DNA of 38,053 nucleotides from an uncultured Collinsella sp. (GCA_905213265.1 CAJMHR010000024.1:1-38053); one strand, 5' to 3'; counted from the first letter of the stretch, positions 22,942 to 31,538 are shown. The notes: generated by a model from the letters alone, not told the origin. Numbers and translations: made by a program.

Positions 22942-25900
22942 TCACGCTTCGCCCCAGAATCTATGGGTGTTGCGCAGGAGCTGTGCAGTTTTGTCCTCGG
23001 CAGCCTCAACGTCCGCCTCGTTTGCCTGCCAGGTCCAGTTGCCCGTGGCCACACCCGGCACATTCATGCGCGCGTCATCGCCCAGCCCCAGGACATCCTG
23101 CAACGGCATCATCACAAGGGCAGCGTCGCTTTCCAGCGCGTCGCCCATCAGCTTGCTCGCCAGCTCAACGCCGCTCGGCTCGTCACCGCCCGCAAAGGAG
23201 CGCGTGCACCAACCGGCAAGCGTCGACGTGTCGTGCGTCGAGGTATATAGGATCTTGCCCGGCGTGGGGTGCACGCCGCAGCGGACGTCGTAATCGCTAA
23301 ACTCCAGCACGTCCATGCCGGGGAAGCCGCAGGTCGAAGCCATGGCGCGCACGCCGGGCGTCAGATAGCCCAGGTCCTCGGCAATAAAGTTGAGCGGCCC
23401 CAGTTCGTCATAGGCGGTCTGGAACAGGTCCTTGCCCGGGCCCGCCAGCCAGCGACCATCGGAACAAGCCTGGCCCGCGGGGATGCTAAAGTAGCTGTGG
23501 AAGCCCAAGAAGTGGTCCAGACGCACGCGGTCGTACAGCGAGAACGCGCGGCGCAGGCGATCCATCCACCAGCGATAGCCGTTCTCCTTCATGTGGTCCC
23601 AACGGAAGGTCGGGTTGCCCCACATCTGGCCTTCGGGCGCAAAGTTATCGGGCGGCGCGCCGGAGATCTCGATCGCCTTGCCAGTATCGGACAGCCAGAA
23701 GTTCTCGGGCTCGCTCCACGCATCTGCCGAATCGTCCGAAACGTACATCGGAATATCGCCAATGACCTCGATACCCTTCTTGTGCGCGTAGTTCATGAGC
23801 TCGCACCAGGCTAGGTCAAAGCGGTACTGCATGTACGCCTGAAGCTCGGCCTCGTCGTGGAAGCGGTTGTCATCGATCAGATGCTCGTTATAGTGCGCGA
23901 CATCGGCCGGCCAATCGTGGCGCGACTCGCCCTCAAAGTACTTCTTAACGCCCATGTAGACGCAATACTTCTCGAGCCAATCGGCATTGCGATGTTTAAA
24001 CGCGGTGTAGAGCGGATCGGCATCCTCGCCGCCGCGGGCCTTCCAAGCCTCAAAGTCGGCCGCCAACTCCTCTTGGCTCTCGGGCAGCAGGTCTATATTG
24101 CCCGCAAAGGCCGAAGGCCCAGCGTAAGGGGAGCGGAAGAAGTCCGTCGGGTTTACAGGCAGGACCTGCCAGTAGCGCATGCCCATAGCGGCCAGATGGT
24201 CGATAAAGCGACGCGTGGGGGCACCGATCGTGCCGGGCTTGCCGTCGTCGGTCGGCACCGAGGTGATGTGACAGACGACGCCCGCACCGTGATCGAGCGG
24301 CTCCTGCAAGCGCTGCTCGGCGTGGTGATAGATAATCGACGAACCCAGCGGATACAGGTCGAGTGTGACTGTGCCATTGTGAATCACACACTCGTGGCCG
24401 CTGATTACGTCGCTCGCGCATTCGCCGAGCGCCGGGATTGTCACGCGGTGTGAATTGCGCAGGCTGCGGTTGATGATGACGGTCGCGGACTCGCCATCCT
24501 TGCCCGTACGGTTATAAGCCAGCACCTCGTCGTTGAGCGCGAAGGCCTTGATCTCGCCATCGATCATAAACGGCAACGCGCGGCGCACGGCAGATGCGTT
24601 CTTGACGATCGCGAGCGTATCGAAGTCGTGCAGGTCTTCCTTGGTCGGCATGGTGCGGCGGTTGCCCGGATCGGTGAGACCCTCCAGGCCGTACTCGTCA
24701 CCGTAGTAGATCGAAGGCACACCGGGGAAGGTCATCTGCATGAGCGTGGCGAGCCAAAAACGGCTTTTGGCCAGGCCCATCGCGTTCTCGTCCAGGCGCC
24801 ATTTGCTGCGCTCGCACTCGGGCAGCTGCGACTCGTCGGGGCCGCCGCCGAGCACCGAGATGATGCGCGGGCGGTCGTGGCTCGACAGCAGGTTGAGTGC
24901 GCAAGACAGAGCCTCGCGTGGATAATTCTCGCGCAGGGTCTCGATATCCTCGGCGGCCTCGTAGGCGTTCTTGTAGCCCATCAAAAAGCCGATGACCATG
25001 TCGCGGAAGGGGTAATCCATAGCAGAGTCCAGCTCGGAGCCCTGCAGGTAGCGGCGCAGATGACCGTAGCTAATCTTGTTTGAGGCGTCTTCCCAGACCT
25101 CGCCGAGCAACAGTGCGTCAGGCTTTTCGGCGAGCACGGCCTTCTTGATCTCGGCCAAAAAGTCGTCGGAAAGCTCGTCGGCGACGTCCAGGCGCCAACC
25201 ATGGGCACCGGCGCGCAGCCACTTGCGGATCACGCCGTCCTTGCCCAGGAGCTTCTCGCGCACCAGCTCGGAATTCTCGTTGATGGCGGGCATATTGCCC
25301 ACGCCCCACCAACAGTCGTACGAGCCGTCCTCGTGGAAGGTAAACGCATCGCGCCACGGCGAATCCTCGCTCTGCCACGCGCCCACGCCGGGGTAGTTGC
25401 CATAGCGGTTGAAGTAGATCGAGTCGTCGCCCGTATGGTTGAAGACGCCGTCAAGGATGATGGAAATTCCCAGCTTCTCGGCCGCCTCGCACAGCTCGGT
25501 AAAGTCCTGCTCGGTGCCCAGAATCGGGTCGATCTTAGTGTAATCGGCGGTGTCGTAGCGGTGATTACTCGCGGCTTCAAAGATGGGGTTGAGGTAGATA
25601 GCCGTAAAGCCCAACTCGGCGATGCGAGGCAGGTCTTCCTGAATGCCCTTAAGCGAGCCGCCGTAAAAGTCCCAGGTCTTGATGGAACCGTCCTCGGCGC
25701 GCTCGTACACGGGCGGCTCGTTCCAGTCCTCGACCATCCGGCGCTGAATGCCCTTGCGCGGTTTTTCGAGTTCGGCCATTGTGCGCTCGCGCCAATGCTC
25801 GTCACGGGCGTAGCGGTCGGGGAAGATCTGATACACCATGCCGCGCTCGTACCAGGCGGGGCGGTTCTCGCGGTGCTTGTAGACGGTGATCTGGAAGGAC

Positions 25901-26238
25901 GGCACCTCGGGATAGTCGTAGGTTACGCCCTCGCCGCCGGTGCGGCCCTGCGGCGCGCCCAGGCGAACCTCGGGCTGGCCCTTGATATTGCAAATAAAGC
26001 TATACCAGACAAGACATGGCTTGGCGCACTCAAGCTCACCGGTAAAGATGCCGTCGCCCTCGTGCTCCATGGGGATAAGGGCCTCGCCGATGCCATCGAC
26101 CCAGGTACGCAGGGTGAGTGTTGCCTGGTTGGGATCGGCGTCCTCCAAAATCACCGAAAGCGAGAGGGTCGTTCCTGTGGTCACAGCGCCAAACGGAGTG
26201 CGAAACTGCGGAAGGCGGCTGTTGTGAATCAATCTCAT
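22942..26238 (-). CDS. Bifunctional alpha-glucan enzyme: GH13 hydrolase fused to 4-alpha-glucanotransferase (GH77)
   Basis: Predicted 1098-residue two-enzyme fusion. Residues about 1-125 form a beta-sandwich (CBM34-like) domain; about 126-640 a GH13 neopullulanase/maltogenic-type catalytic domain, with Asp351 (nucleophile, GWRLDVADEL), Glu380 (acid, LLLGEVWED) and Asp455 (SSHDRPR). Residues about 645-1098 are a complete GH77 MalQ-like domain with RVRLDHFLGF (nucleophile Asp), FIAEDLGYL (acid Glu) and STHDTSTLAGW. The first would cut maltodextrins or debranch; the second passes glucan chains to other acceptors. The start at 26238 begins at the typical MRLIHNS region; the frame is open to 26325 but lacks a better ribosome site, and the one used is weak. 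No signal peptide is visible, so it probably acts in the cytoplasm on stored or imported glucan. Confidence 0.93.
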   Translation of the reverse strand: MRLIHNSRLPQFRTPFGAVTTGTTLSLSVILEDADPNQATLTLRTWVDGIGEALIPMEHEGDGIFTGELECAKPCLVWYSFICNIKGQPEVRLGAPQGRTGGEGVTYDYPEVPSFQITVYKHRENRPAWYERGMVYQIFPDRYARDEHWRERTMAELEKPRKGIQRRMVEDWNEPPVYERAEDGSIKTWDFYGGSLKGIQEDLPRIAELGFTAIYLNPIFEAASNHRYDTADYTKIDPILGTEQDFTELCEAAEKLGISIILDGVFNHTGDDSIYFNRYGNYPGVGAWQSEDSPWRDAFTFHEDGSYDCWWGVGNMPAINENSELVREKLLGKDGVIRKWLRAGAHGWRLDVADELSDDFLAEIKKAVLAEKPDALLLGEVWEDASNKISYGHLRRYLQGSELDSAMDYPFRDMVIGFLMGYKNAYEAAEDIETLRENYPREALSCALNLLSSHDRPRIISVLGGGPDESQLPECERSKWRLDENAMGLAKSRFWLATLMQMTFPGVPSIYYGDEYGLEGLTDPGNRRTMPTKEDLHDFDTLAIVKNASAVRRALPFMIDGEIKAFALNDEVLAYNRTGKDGESATVIINRSLRNSHRVTIPALGECASDVISGHECVIHNGTVTLDLYPLGSSIIYHHAEQRLQEPLDHGAGVVCHITSVPTDDGKPGTIGAPTRRFIDHLAAMGMRYWQVLPVNPTDFFRSPYAGPSAFAGNIDLLPESQEELAADFEAWKARGGEDADPLYTAFKHRNADWLEKYCVYMGVKKYFEGESRHDWPADVAHYNEHLIDDNRFHDEAELQAYMQYRFDLAWCELMNYAHKKGIEVIGDIPMYVSDDSADAWSEPENFWLSDTGKAIEISGAPPDNFAPEGQMWGNPTFRWDHMKENGYRWWMDRLRRAFSLYDRVRLDHFLGFHSYFSIPAGQACSDGRWLAGPGKDLFQTAYDELGPLNFIAEDLGYLTPGVRAMASTCGFPGMDVLEFSDYDVRCGVHPTPGKILYTSTHDTSTLAGWCTRSFAGGDEPSGVELASKLMGDALESDAALVMMPLQDVLGLGDDARMNVPGVATGNWTWQANEADVEAAEDKTAQLLRNTHRFWGEA

Positions 26239-26261
26239 AGTACGGTCCAGTTCTATACAGT

Positions 26262-26305
26262 CATGGCCAACGGGCCATGGGCTTAACGCACAGAACTTAA
26301 GTATA
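26262..26305 (-). promoter_or_regulatory. Candidate promoter and palindromic operator for the GH13-GH77 gene
   Basis: On the - strand a TATACT (26300-26305) has TTTATG 17 bases upstream as a weak -35. Between the likely start site and the coding region lies a perfect palindrome, CATGGCC AACG GGCCATG (26262-26279), suited to a dimeric repressor. This would explain how the gene is controlled apart from glgA. By eye only. Confidence 0.4.
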
Positions 26306-26446
26306 TCGTTGCACTGTAGTTGCATAAACTACAGCCGCTCATTATCGGCGAACGGTTGTGCTAGTAAATCGCTTTACCATCCAAATTATCGCGGTATTCG
26401 AAAACGCCAGACGGCTACTATTTCTAGCCAGCCAAAAAGTACCCCG

Positions 26447-26574
26447 GTTTACTACGATAAATTGAATGATCAAAACCAGAGTCATTTTGGTGATATTAAA
26501 ACCGCAGGTAGAAGCGTCGCCAATTTCTTGGATTGCTCGCCGTGGTCGGCCGGAGCCTTTTTGTCGTAGTAAAC
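26447..26574. repeat. 128-bp element with inverted ends (MITE-like)
   Basis: The ends GTTTACTACGA (26447-26457) and TCGTAGTAAAC (26564-26574) are perfect 11-bp inverted repeats; extending inward, the match goes on for three more bases after one mismatch. The interior is AT-rich in its first half and GC-rich in its second and has no open frame. Such an arrangement suggests a small non-autonomous mobile element or a structured RNA. No target-site duplication is obvious. Confidence 0.55.
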
Positions 26575-26603
26575 AGGCTGTCTTTTGTGTTTTGCGTTCA
26601 TAG

Positions 26604-26634
26604 CAAGGGGGCGCCTTGTTGGGGCGCCCCCTTG
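26604..26634 (-). terminator. GC-rich hairpin after glgA
   Basis: CAAGGGGGCGCC (26604-26615) pairs perfectly with GGCGCCCCCTTG (26623-26634) around a 7-base loop, 34 bases beyond the glgA stop. The - strand trailer (CTATGAACG) lacks a T-tract, so it may rely on other factors or protect the 3' end. Confidence 0.55.
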
Positions 26635-26668
26635 GTTGGGTGAGAACTCGGTTTTTGGATCGTCCGGA

Positions 26669-29062
26669 TTAGCGGCGCTTACGGGTGGCCGTTGCCTTGC
26701 GGACGGACGTCTTCTTGGACGGGGCCTTTTCCTCTGCCGGAGCGACGGGGGAGATCGGGGTCTTCTTGGCAGGCTCGGGCTTAGCTTCTGCCTTCAGGAC
26801 GGCCTTGACCTCAGCGGCCTTCGGAGCCGGCTTGGCCTCGGCCTTCGGAGCGACCTCGGGCTCGGCGGACTTCGGTGCCGGATCGGCCTCTGCCTTGGGA
26901 GCTGCCGCCTTGGTCGTGGTCTTCTTGGTCGTCGTGGTGCGCTTGCGCGTGGTGGTCTTTGCGGACGACTTGGCTTCGGCTGCGGGCTCTGCCTTAACCT
27001 CGGCGGGCGCCTCCTCGACCTTGACGGCCGGCTTTGCAACTGCTTCGGGGGCGGCCTTCTTCGTGGCGGCCTTGGTGGTCGTCGACTTAGTTGCCGTAGC
27101 CTTCTTGGCGGCCGTGGTCTTGGTCGCGGTTGTCTTCTTGGCAGCGGTCTTTGCCGGAGCCTTGGCGGCCGGCTTGGCCTCAGCGGTAGGAACCTCAGCC
27201 TTTACCTCGGGAGCGACCTCGGCCTCGGCGGCCTTCTTGGCAGCGGCGGTCGTGCGCTTGCGTGTGGTCGTTGCCTTGGCAGCAGTCGTTTTTGCTGCGG
27301 TGGTCTTGCTGGCAGCGGCCTTGGTCGTCGTAGCCTTCTTGGCGGTCGTCTTGCGCGCCGTGGTCTTCTTGGCGGCAGGCTTCGCAGCCGGCTCAGCCTC
27401 AGCCTCGGGAGCAGCCTCAACCTTCACCTCAGATTTGGCCTCAACCGGCTTCTCCTCAGCCTTGGGCACCTTGGCAGCAGCGGGCTCCTCAACAACCGGC
27501 TTGGCCTTGGGCTCTGGCTCGGCCACAACCTCGGGCTCGACCGCAGTCTCCTCGGCCACAGCCTCAGGCTCGTCCACAACCGCCGCCGGCCTCTCAATCT
27601 CCGGATGCATAAAGAAGTACAGGTCCAGATACTTGTCGGCCGAGCGCGTCCAGCTAAAGTCCTGGCTCATGGCCTGCGTGACCAGCTGGTTCCAAGCGTC
27701 GCGGTTGTCCCAGAACAGACGCGCCGCGCGGAACACGGCATCGCCCATCTCGTCGCCGTTAAAATTGCTAAACGAGAAGCCCGTGCCCTCGCCGGTAAAC
27801 TCGTTGTACGGAACGACGGTATCCTTCAGGCCGCCGGTCTCGCGCACGATGGGTAGGGTACCGTAGCGCATGGCGATGATCTGCGACAGGCCGCAGGGCT
27901 CAAACTTCGAAGGCATCAGGAACATATCGGCGGCGGCATACATTCGCTGCGACAGCGCCGGATCGAACTCGATGCGCGCGGCCATGGTACCGGGGTACTT
28001 GTCCTGGAAGTAGCGCAGGCCGTCTTCGTAGTCGCGGTCACCGGTGCCCAGCACGGCCACCTGCACGCCGCCGGCCAGGATGCGGTCGAGCGCGTACATG
28101 ACCAGGTCCATGCCCTTCTGGCGGGTCAGGCGCGTGACCATAACCATGAGCGGGCGGTCGTCGCGAACCTCGAGCCCCAGCTCTTCCTGCAGCTTGGCCT
28201 TGCACACGGCCTTGCCCCCACGGTCCTCGACGGTGTAGTTGGCGGCAATGCGCTTATCGGTCGCCGGGTCAAACCCCGCGACGTCAATGCCATTCAAAAT
28301 GCCCTGCAGCGCGTACGAACGCTCGCGCAGCACGCCGTCCAGGCCCTCGCCAAATTCGGGCGTCTGGATCTCGCCCGCATAGGTGGGGCTCACCGTGGTA
28401 ATGGCGTCGGCATAGCGCAGAGCGCCCAGCATGTAGTTGATACTGCAGGCGTCGCAACGCAGCTGCGATGCGGCCGCCGGAATGTGAGCCACGCCCAGGA
28501 TGTCCTCCATCACGGTGTCGCTAAACTGGCCCTGGAACGCCACGTTGTGGATCGAGAACACGGTCTTCACGCGGTCGTACAGCGGCAGTCCCTGGTAGAA
28601 CTCGCGCAAAAACACGGGCGCCAGTGCCGTCTGCCAGTCATTGCAGTGCAGGATGTCGCACTCAAAGCCGGCCGGCAGGTGCTGCAGGCTCTCGGTGATG
28701 GCCTTGGAGAAGAACGCAAAACGCTCGCCGTCATCAAAGAAGCCGTACGGATAGTCGCGCGCAAAGTAGCGCTCGTTGTCGATGAACATATAGGTGACGC
28801 CGTCGTGCTCGAGCTTCTCGAGCCCGCAGTACTCGTTGCGCCAGCCCAGGCTCACGTAAAAGTCGGAGAAGTGCTCCATCTGCGCCTTGTACTCGTCCTT
28901 GATGGTGGCGTACTTGGGTACCATCACGATGACCTCGGCGCCGGCGCGCACAAGCGCCGCAGGCAGCGAACCCGCCACGTCACCCAAGCCACCGGTCTTC
29001 ACAAACGGTGCGCACTCGGCCGAGGCAAACACGATCTGCATCTTTTTGCTGGAATCTGCCAT
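26669..29062 (-). CDS. glgA: Glycogen synthase with a long histone-H1-like C-terminal tail
   Basis: Predicted 797-residue ADP-glucose-dependent glycogen synthase (GT5) that lengthens alpha-1,4-glucan chains. Residues 1 to about 488 are a full-length catalytic protein: KTGGLGDVAGSLP (Lys22 in the ADP-glucose site), HCNDWQTAL, ILNGIDVAGFDP, VTRLTRQKGMDL and the EPCGLSQIIAMRYGTLPIVRETGGLKDTV loop. Residues 489-797 (coding positions 26672-27598) are an added tail: first an acidic, Pro/Val-rich part, then three blocks of Lys/Ala/Thr (about 559-610, 628-670 and 696-723) with AAKKTTAxK-like units between acidic Pro/Glu linkers, ending in VRKATATRKRR. Such tails are typical of H1-like and HU-like DNA-binding proteins, not of glycogen synthases, which usually stop near 480 residues. 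AGGAGA precedes the ATG. It follows glgD. Confidence 0.96.
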   Translation of the reverse strand: MADSSKKMQIVFASAECAPFVKTGGLGDVAGSLPAALVRAGAEVIVMVPKYATIKDEYKAQMEHFSDFYVSLGWRNEYCGLEKLEHDGVTYMFIDNERYFARDYPYGFFDDGERFAFFSKAITESLQHLPAGFECDILHCNDWQTALAPVFLREFYQGLPLYDRVKTVFSIHNVAFQGQFSDTVMEDILGVAHIPAAASQLRCDACSINYMLGALRYADAITTVSPTYAGEIQTPEFGEGLDGVLRERSYALQGILNGIDVAGFDPATDKRIAANYTVEDRGGKAVCKAKLQEELGLEVRDDRPLMVMVTRLTRQKGMDLVMYALDRILAGGVQVAVLGTGDRDYEDGLRYFQDKYPGTMAARIEFDPALSQRMYAAADMFLMPSKFEPCGLSQIIAMRYGTLPIVRETGGLKDTVVPYNEFTGEGTGFSFSNFNGDEMGDAVFRAARLFWDNRDAWNQLVTQAMSQDFSWTRSADKYLDLYFFMHPEIERPAAVVDEPEAVAEETAVEPEVVAEPEPKAKPVVEEPAAAKVPKAEEKPVEAKSEVKVEAAPEAEAEPAAKPAAKKTTARKTTAKKATTTKAAASKTTAAKTTAAKATTTRKRTTAAAKKAAEAEVAPEVKAEVPTAEAKPAAKAPAKTAAKKTTATKTTAAKKATATKSTTTKAATKKAAPEAVAKPAVKVEEAPAEVKAEPAAEAKSSAKTTTRKRTTTTKKTTTKAAAPKAEADPAPKSAEPEVAPKAEAKPAPKAAEVKAVLKAEAKPEPAKKTPISPVAPAEEKAPSKKTSVRKATATRKRR

Positions 29063-29086
29063 ATTGTCTCCTATGTTGCAATTCGA

Positions 29087-29120
29087 GAATAGCCGCCTGG
29101 CACAAACCGGGCGGCTATTC
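29087..29120 (-). terminator. Intercistronic hairpin between glgD and glgA
   Basis: GAATAGCCGCC (29087-29097) and GGCGGCTATTC (29110-29120) are perfect 11-bp arms with a 12-base loop. There is no T-tract on the - strand, so it looks more like an RNA processing or stability hairpin than a full terminator. It would let glgA be expressed at a level different from glgCD. Confidence 0.5.
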
Positions 29121-29151
29121 TACATGTTACGTGCGATTTGCGGTGCCAACG

Positions 29152-30279
29152 TTAACGTGCGATGGTGGTATCAGAAGTTAACGGAGCCTTGGCCAGCACC
29201 AGAATGTTCTCGGGCGTGCCGCGAAGCTCGCTGTTGGTGGGGACCACGTTGTTCTTGTCCAGGATGGCATTCTCAACGCGGGCGCCGCTCTTGATGATGC
29301 AGCTTTGGTTGATGATCGAGTTGGTCACCGAAGCGCCTTCCTCAACCACAACGCCGCGCGACAGAATCGAGTTGCGCACGGTGCCCTTGATGATGCAGCC
29401 GGCCGAGATGTACGAGTTGCACGCGTGGCTACCGGTCGCATAGCGCGAAGGCGGCACGTCGTGAGCCTTGGTCAGGATCGGGCGCTCGGGGTCAAAGAGC
29501 TGGTCGGCCACGGTCTGGTCGAGCAGGTCCATGCTGCGGCGATAGAGCGACTTCTCGCTAAACACGCCAACGACCTCGCCCTTGTACTCGTAGCTGCACA
29601 CGTCGATGTTGCCAAAGTCGCCCTGGAGTGCCTCGAGCAGGTCCAGATAGTCGGCGGCCTGGTAGTGGTCGATGATCTCGAGCAGCGTCTTGCGGTTGAC
29701 GATGCAGCAGTCCATAGAGGCGTTGTCGCCGTACACGACGCCAGCGCTCACGCCCGTCAGGCGGCCGTTCTCGTTGATTTGCAGCTTGGTCACGTCATCG
29801 ATGTTGTGCGTAGCCTTGCGGTGCACCACGGTCATCTGGGCACCGGAGTTCTCGTGCGCCTCGATGATGGTGTTGAGGTCCATGTTAAAGATGATGTTGG
29901 TGCCCATCATCACGACATAGGGCTTGTCCGAGCGCTGGAAAAGCGTCTTGTTGGAGATGATGTCGCGCAGCAAGAAGCGCATGCCGCCCTTGGTGGTGCC
30001 ATACGCGCTGCCGGGCACCATGAACAGGCCGCCCTTCTTGCGATCCAGGCCCCAGTCCTTGCCCGAACCGACGTGGTCGATCAGGGAACGGTAGTTGCCC
30101 GGCATGACGACGCCGACGGTCTTAATGCCGGCATTCATCATGTTGGACAGCGGAAAGTCGATCAGGCGGTAGCGGCCCAAAAACGGGACGGACGCGATGG
30201 GACGGTCCTTGAGCAGCACGCTGCCGTAGGTCGAAGAGTAGTTAGCGGTGATATAGCCGATGGCCTTGCGATTGATCAT
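29152..30279 (-). CDS. glgD: GlgD, non-catalytic partner of glucose-1-phosphate adenylyltransferase
   Basis: Predicted 375-residue homologue of ADP-glucose pyrophosphorylase that lacks the GGxGxRLxxLT signature (it begins MINRKAIGYITANYSSTYG), as expected for GlgD. In Bacillus-type systems GlgD pairs with catalytic GlgC and raises its activity. It keeps the RYRLIDFPLSNMMNAGI region and the C-terminal left-handed helix repeats (GSHACNSYISAGCIIKGTVRNSIL). The ATG at 30279 follows GGGAAGGGGGA and lies only 4 bases from the glgC stop, so the two are certainly co-translated. A longer frame (from 30318) runs into glgC and has no family likeness. It is followed by the glgD-glgA hairpin. Confidence 0.93.
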   Translation of the reverse strand: MINRKAIGYITANYSSTYGSVLLKDRPIASVPFLGRYRLIDFPLSNMMNAGIKTVGVVMPGNYRSLIDHVGSGKDWGLDRKKGGLFMVPGSAYGTTKGGMRFLLRDIISNKTLFQRSDKPYVVMMGTNIIFNMDLNTIIEAHENSGAQMTVVHRKATHNIDDVTKLQINENGRLTGVSAGVVYGDNASMDCCIVNRKTLLEIIDHYQAADYLDLLEALQGDFGNIDVCSYEYKGEVVGVFSEKSLYRRSMDLLDQTVADQLFDPERPILTKAHDVPPSRYATGSHACNSYISAGCIIKGTVRNSILSRGVVVEEGASVTNSIINQSCIIKSGARVENAILDKNNVVPTNSELRGTPENILVLAKAPLTSDTTIAR

Positions 30280-30283
30280 CGGA

Positions 30284-31432
30284 TCATTCCCCCTTCCCGA
30301 TAACGACGTCATTCCCAATGACAGCCGTATCCTTGGTGGTATCGACAGAGCCGAGCTTCACGCCCTCTTCGATCGTGGAGTTCTCGCCCAAAATAGCGCG
30401 GCAGATGTGCGCGCCGCTCTTAACGTGCGCACCCGGCAGCAGCACGGAGTCCTCGACCACGGCGCGCTCCTCGATGATAACATCGGTCGAAAGAATCGAG
30501 TGGCGAGCAGTGCCGTAGATCTTGCAGCCGTTGGAGACCAGGCAGTCGTCCAGGCGGCCGTCCGGGCCAATGTAGTGCGGCGGACGCGTGGTGATGTTGG
30601 ACATGATGGGGAAGTGCTTGTCGAACAGGTCGAACTCGGGGTTGTTGCCCAGCAGGTCCATCGAGGTCTCGTGGAAGCTGGCGATGGTGCCGACGTCCTT
30701 CCAAAAACCGTGGAACTCGTAGCTGTACAGGCGCTTTTCCTCGCCGAGCAGCTTGGGGATGATGTCCTTGCCAAAGTCGTGGCTCGAGCGCTGGTCCAGA
30801 GCGTCCTCCTCGAGCGCGTTGATGAGCACGTCGGCCGAGAAGATGTAGATGCCCATGGACGCGAGGTTCGAATCGGGCTTCTCGGGCTTCTCGGTAAACT
30901 TGATGATGCGGCCGTCATCGGGGTCGGTGGTCAGGATGCCAAAGCGGCTGGCCTCCTCCCACGGCACGGGCATGACGCTTACCGTGAGGTCGGCGTTGTT
31001 TTCAATGTGCGTCTTGAGCATCTTGCGGTAGTCCATGCGATACAGGTGGTCGCCAGAGAGAATCAGGACGTACTTGGGGTCGTTGGCCTTGATGTAGTCG
31101 AGGTTCTGCGTGATGGCGTCGGCCGTGCCCGCATACCAGGCGCCGCCGGTCTGCGTCTCGTACGGCGGCAGGATCGACACGCCGCCGTCGCGGCTGTCCA
31201 GATCCCAAGCCTCGCCGGAGCCCACGTAGGCATGCAGCAGGTAGGGGCGGTACTGCGTCAGGACGCCCACCGTGTCGATGCCCGAGTTGGAGCAGTTGGA
31301 CAGCGAAAAGTCGATAATGCGGAACTTACCACCGAAGCTAACCGCCGGCTTGGCGATCTTTTGGGTGAGTGCCCCCAATCGGCTGCCCTGTCCTCCTGCG
31401 AGGAGCATCGCGATGCATTCTTTCTTACTCAT
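30284..31432 (-). CDS. glgC: Glucose-1-phosphate adenylyltransferase (ADP-glucose pyrophosphorylase), catalytic subunit
   Basis: Predicted 382-residue enzyme that makes ADP-glucose from ATP and glucose 1-phosphate, the committed step of glycogen synthesis. It has the nucleotide-binding signature LAGGQGSRLGALTQKIAKPAV at residues 10-30, the GTADAITQNLDYI and LSGDHLYRMDY segments (metal and substrate binding), FTEKPEKPDS with the glucose 1-phosphate-binding lysine, and a C-terminal left-handed beta-helix (GCKIYGTARHSILSTDVIIEE). The length fits the short Gram-positive type. The ATG at 31432 follows AGAAGGAGAA. It is paired with glgD four bases downstream, and preceded by glgP with a hairpin between them. 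Confidence 0.96.
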   Translation of the reverse strand: MSKKECIAMLLAGGQGSRLGALTQKIAKPAVSFGGKFRIIDFSLSNCSNSGIDTVGVLTQYRPYLLHAYVGSGEAWDLDSRDGGVSILPPYETQTGGAWYAGTADAITQNLDYIKANDPKYVLILSGDHLYRMDYRKMLKTHIENNADLTVSVMPVPWEEASRFGILTTDPDDGRIIKFTEKPEKPDSNLASMGIYIFSADVLINALEEDALDQRSSHDFGKDIIPKLLGEEKRLYSYEFHGFWKDVGTIASFHETSMDLLGNNPEFDLFDKHFPIMSNITTRPPHYIGPDGRLDDCLVSNGCKIYGTARHSILSTDVIIEERAVVEDSVLLPGAHVKSGAHICRAILGENSTIEEGVKLGSVDTTKDTAVIGNDVVIGKGE

Positions 31433-31472
31433 CGGTTTCTCCTTCTGTCATCGATGTTCCTAAACCCATTAG

Positions 31473-31503
31473 CGACGGGCGCAGCGCAACGTTGCGCCCG
31501 TCG
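31473..31503 (-). terminator. Intercistronic hairpin between glgP and glgC
   Basis: CGACGGGCGCA (31473-31483) pairs perfectly with TGCGCCCGTCG (31493-31503); the loop can also fold as GCGCAACGTTGCGC. No T-tract follows on the - strand. Like the hairpin at 29087-29120 it divides the glycogen operon into modules rather than fully ending it. Confidence 0.5.
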
Positions 31504-31538
31504 AGTAATGCCGTGCGGCAAAGGGAACTCGCGCGCCT

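Larger units (their letters stand above)
26239..26668. other. Intergenic region between the GH13-GH77 gene and glgA (430 bases)
   Basis: Contains a candidate promoter and operator-like palindrome for the fusion gene (26262-26305), an AT-rich segment, a 128-bp element with inverted ends (26447-26574) and a hairpin after glgA (26604-26634). No credible gene is seen; a small + strand frame near 26309-26569 lacks a ribosome site and family likeness. Confidence 0.65.

Noticed and set aside
26585..27866. Two long + strand open frames of 423 and 393 codons opposite the glgA tail
   Set aside because: They are mirror images of the repetitive Lys/Ala codons; low-complexity Gly/Leu/Arg or Ala/Val/Phe products, no ribosome sites and no family likeness.
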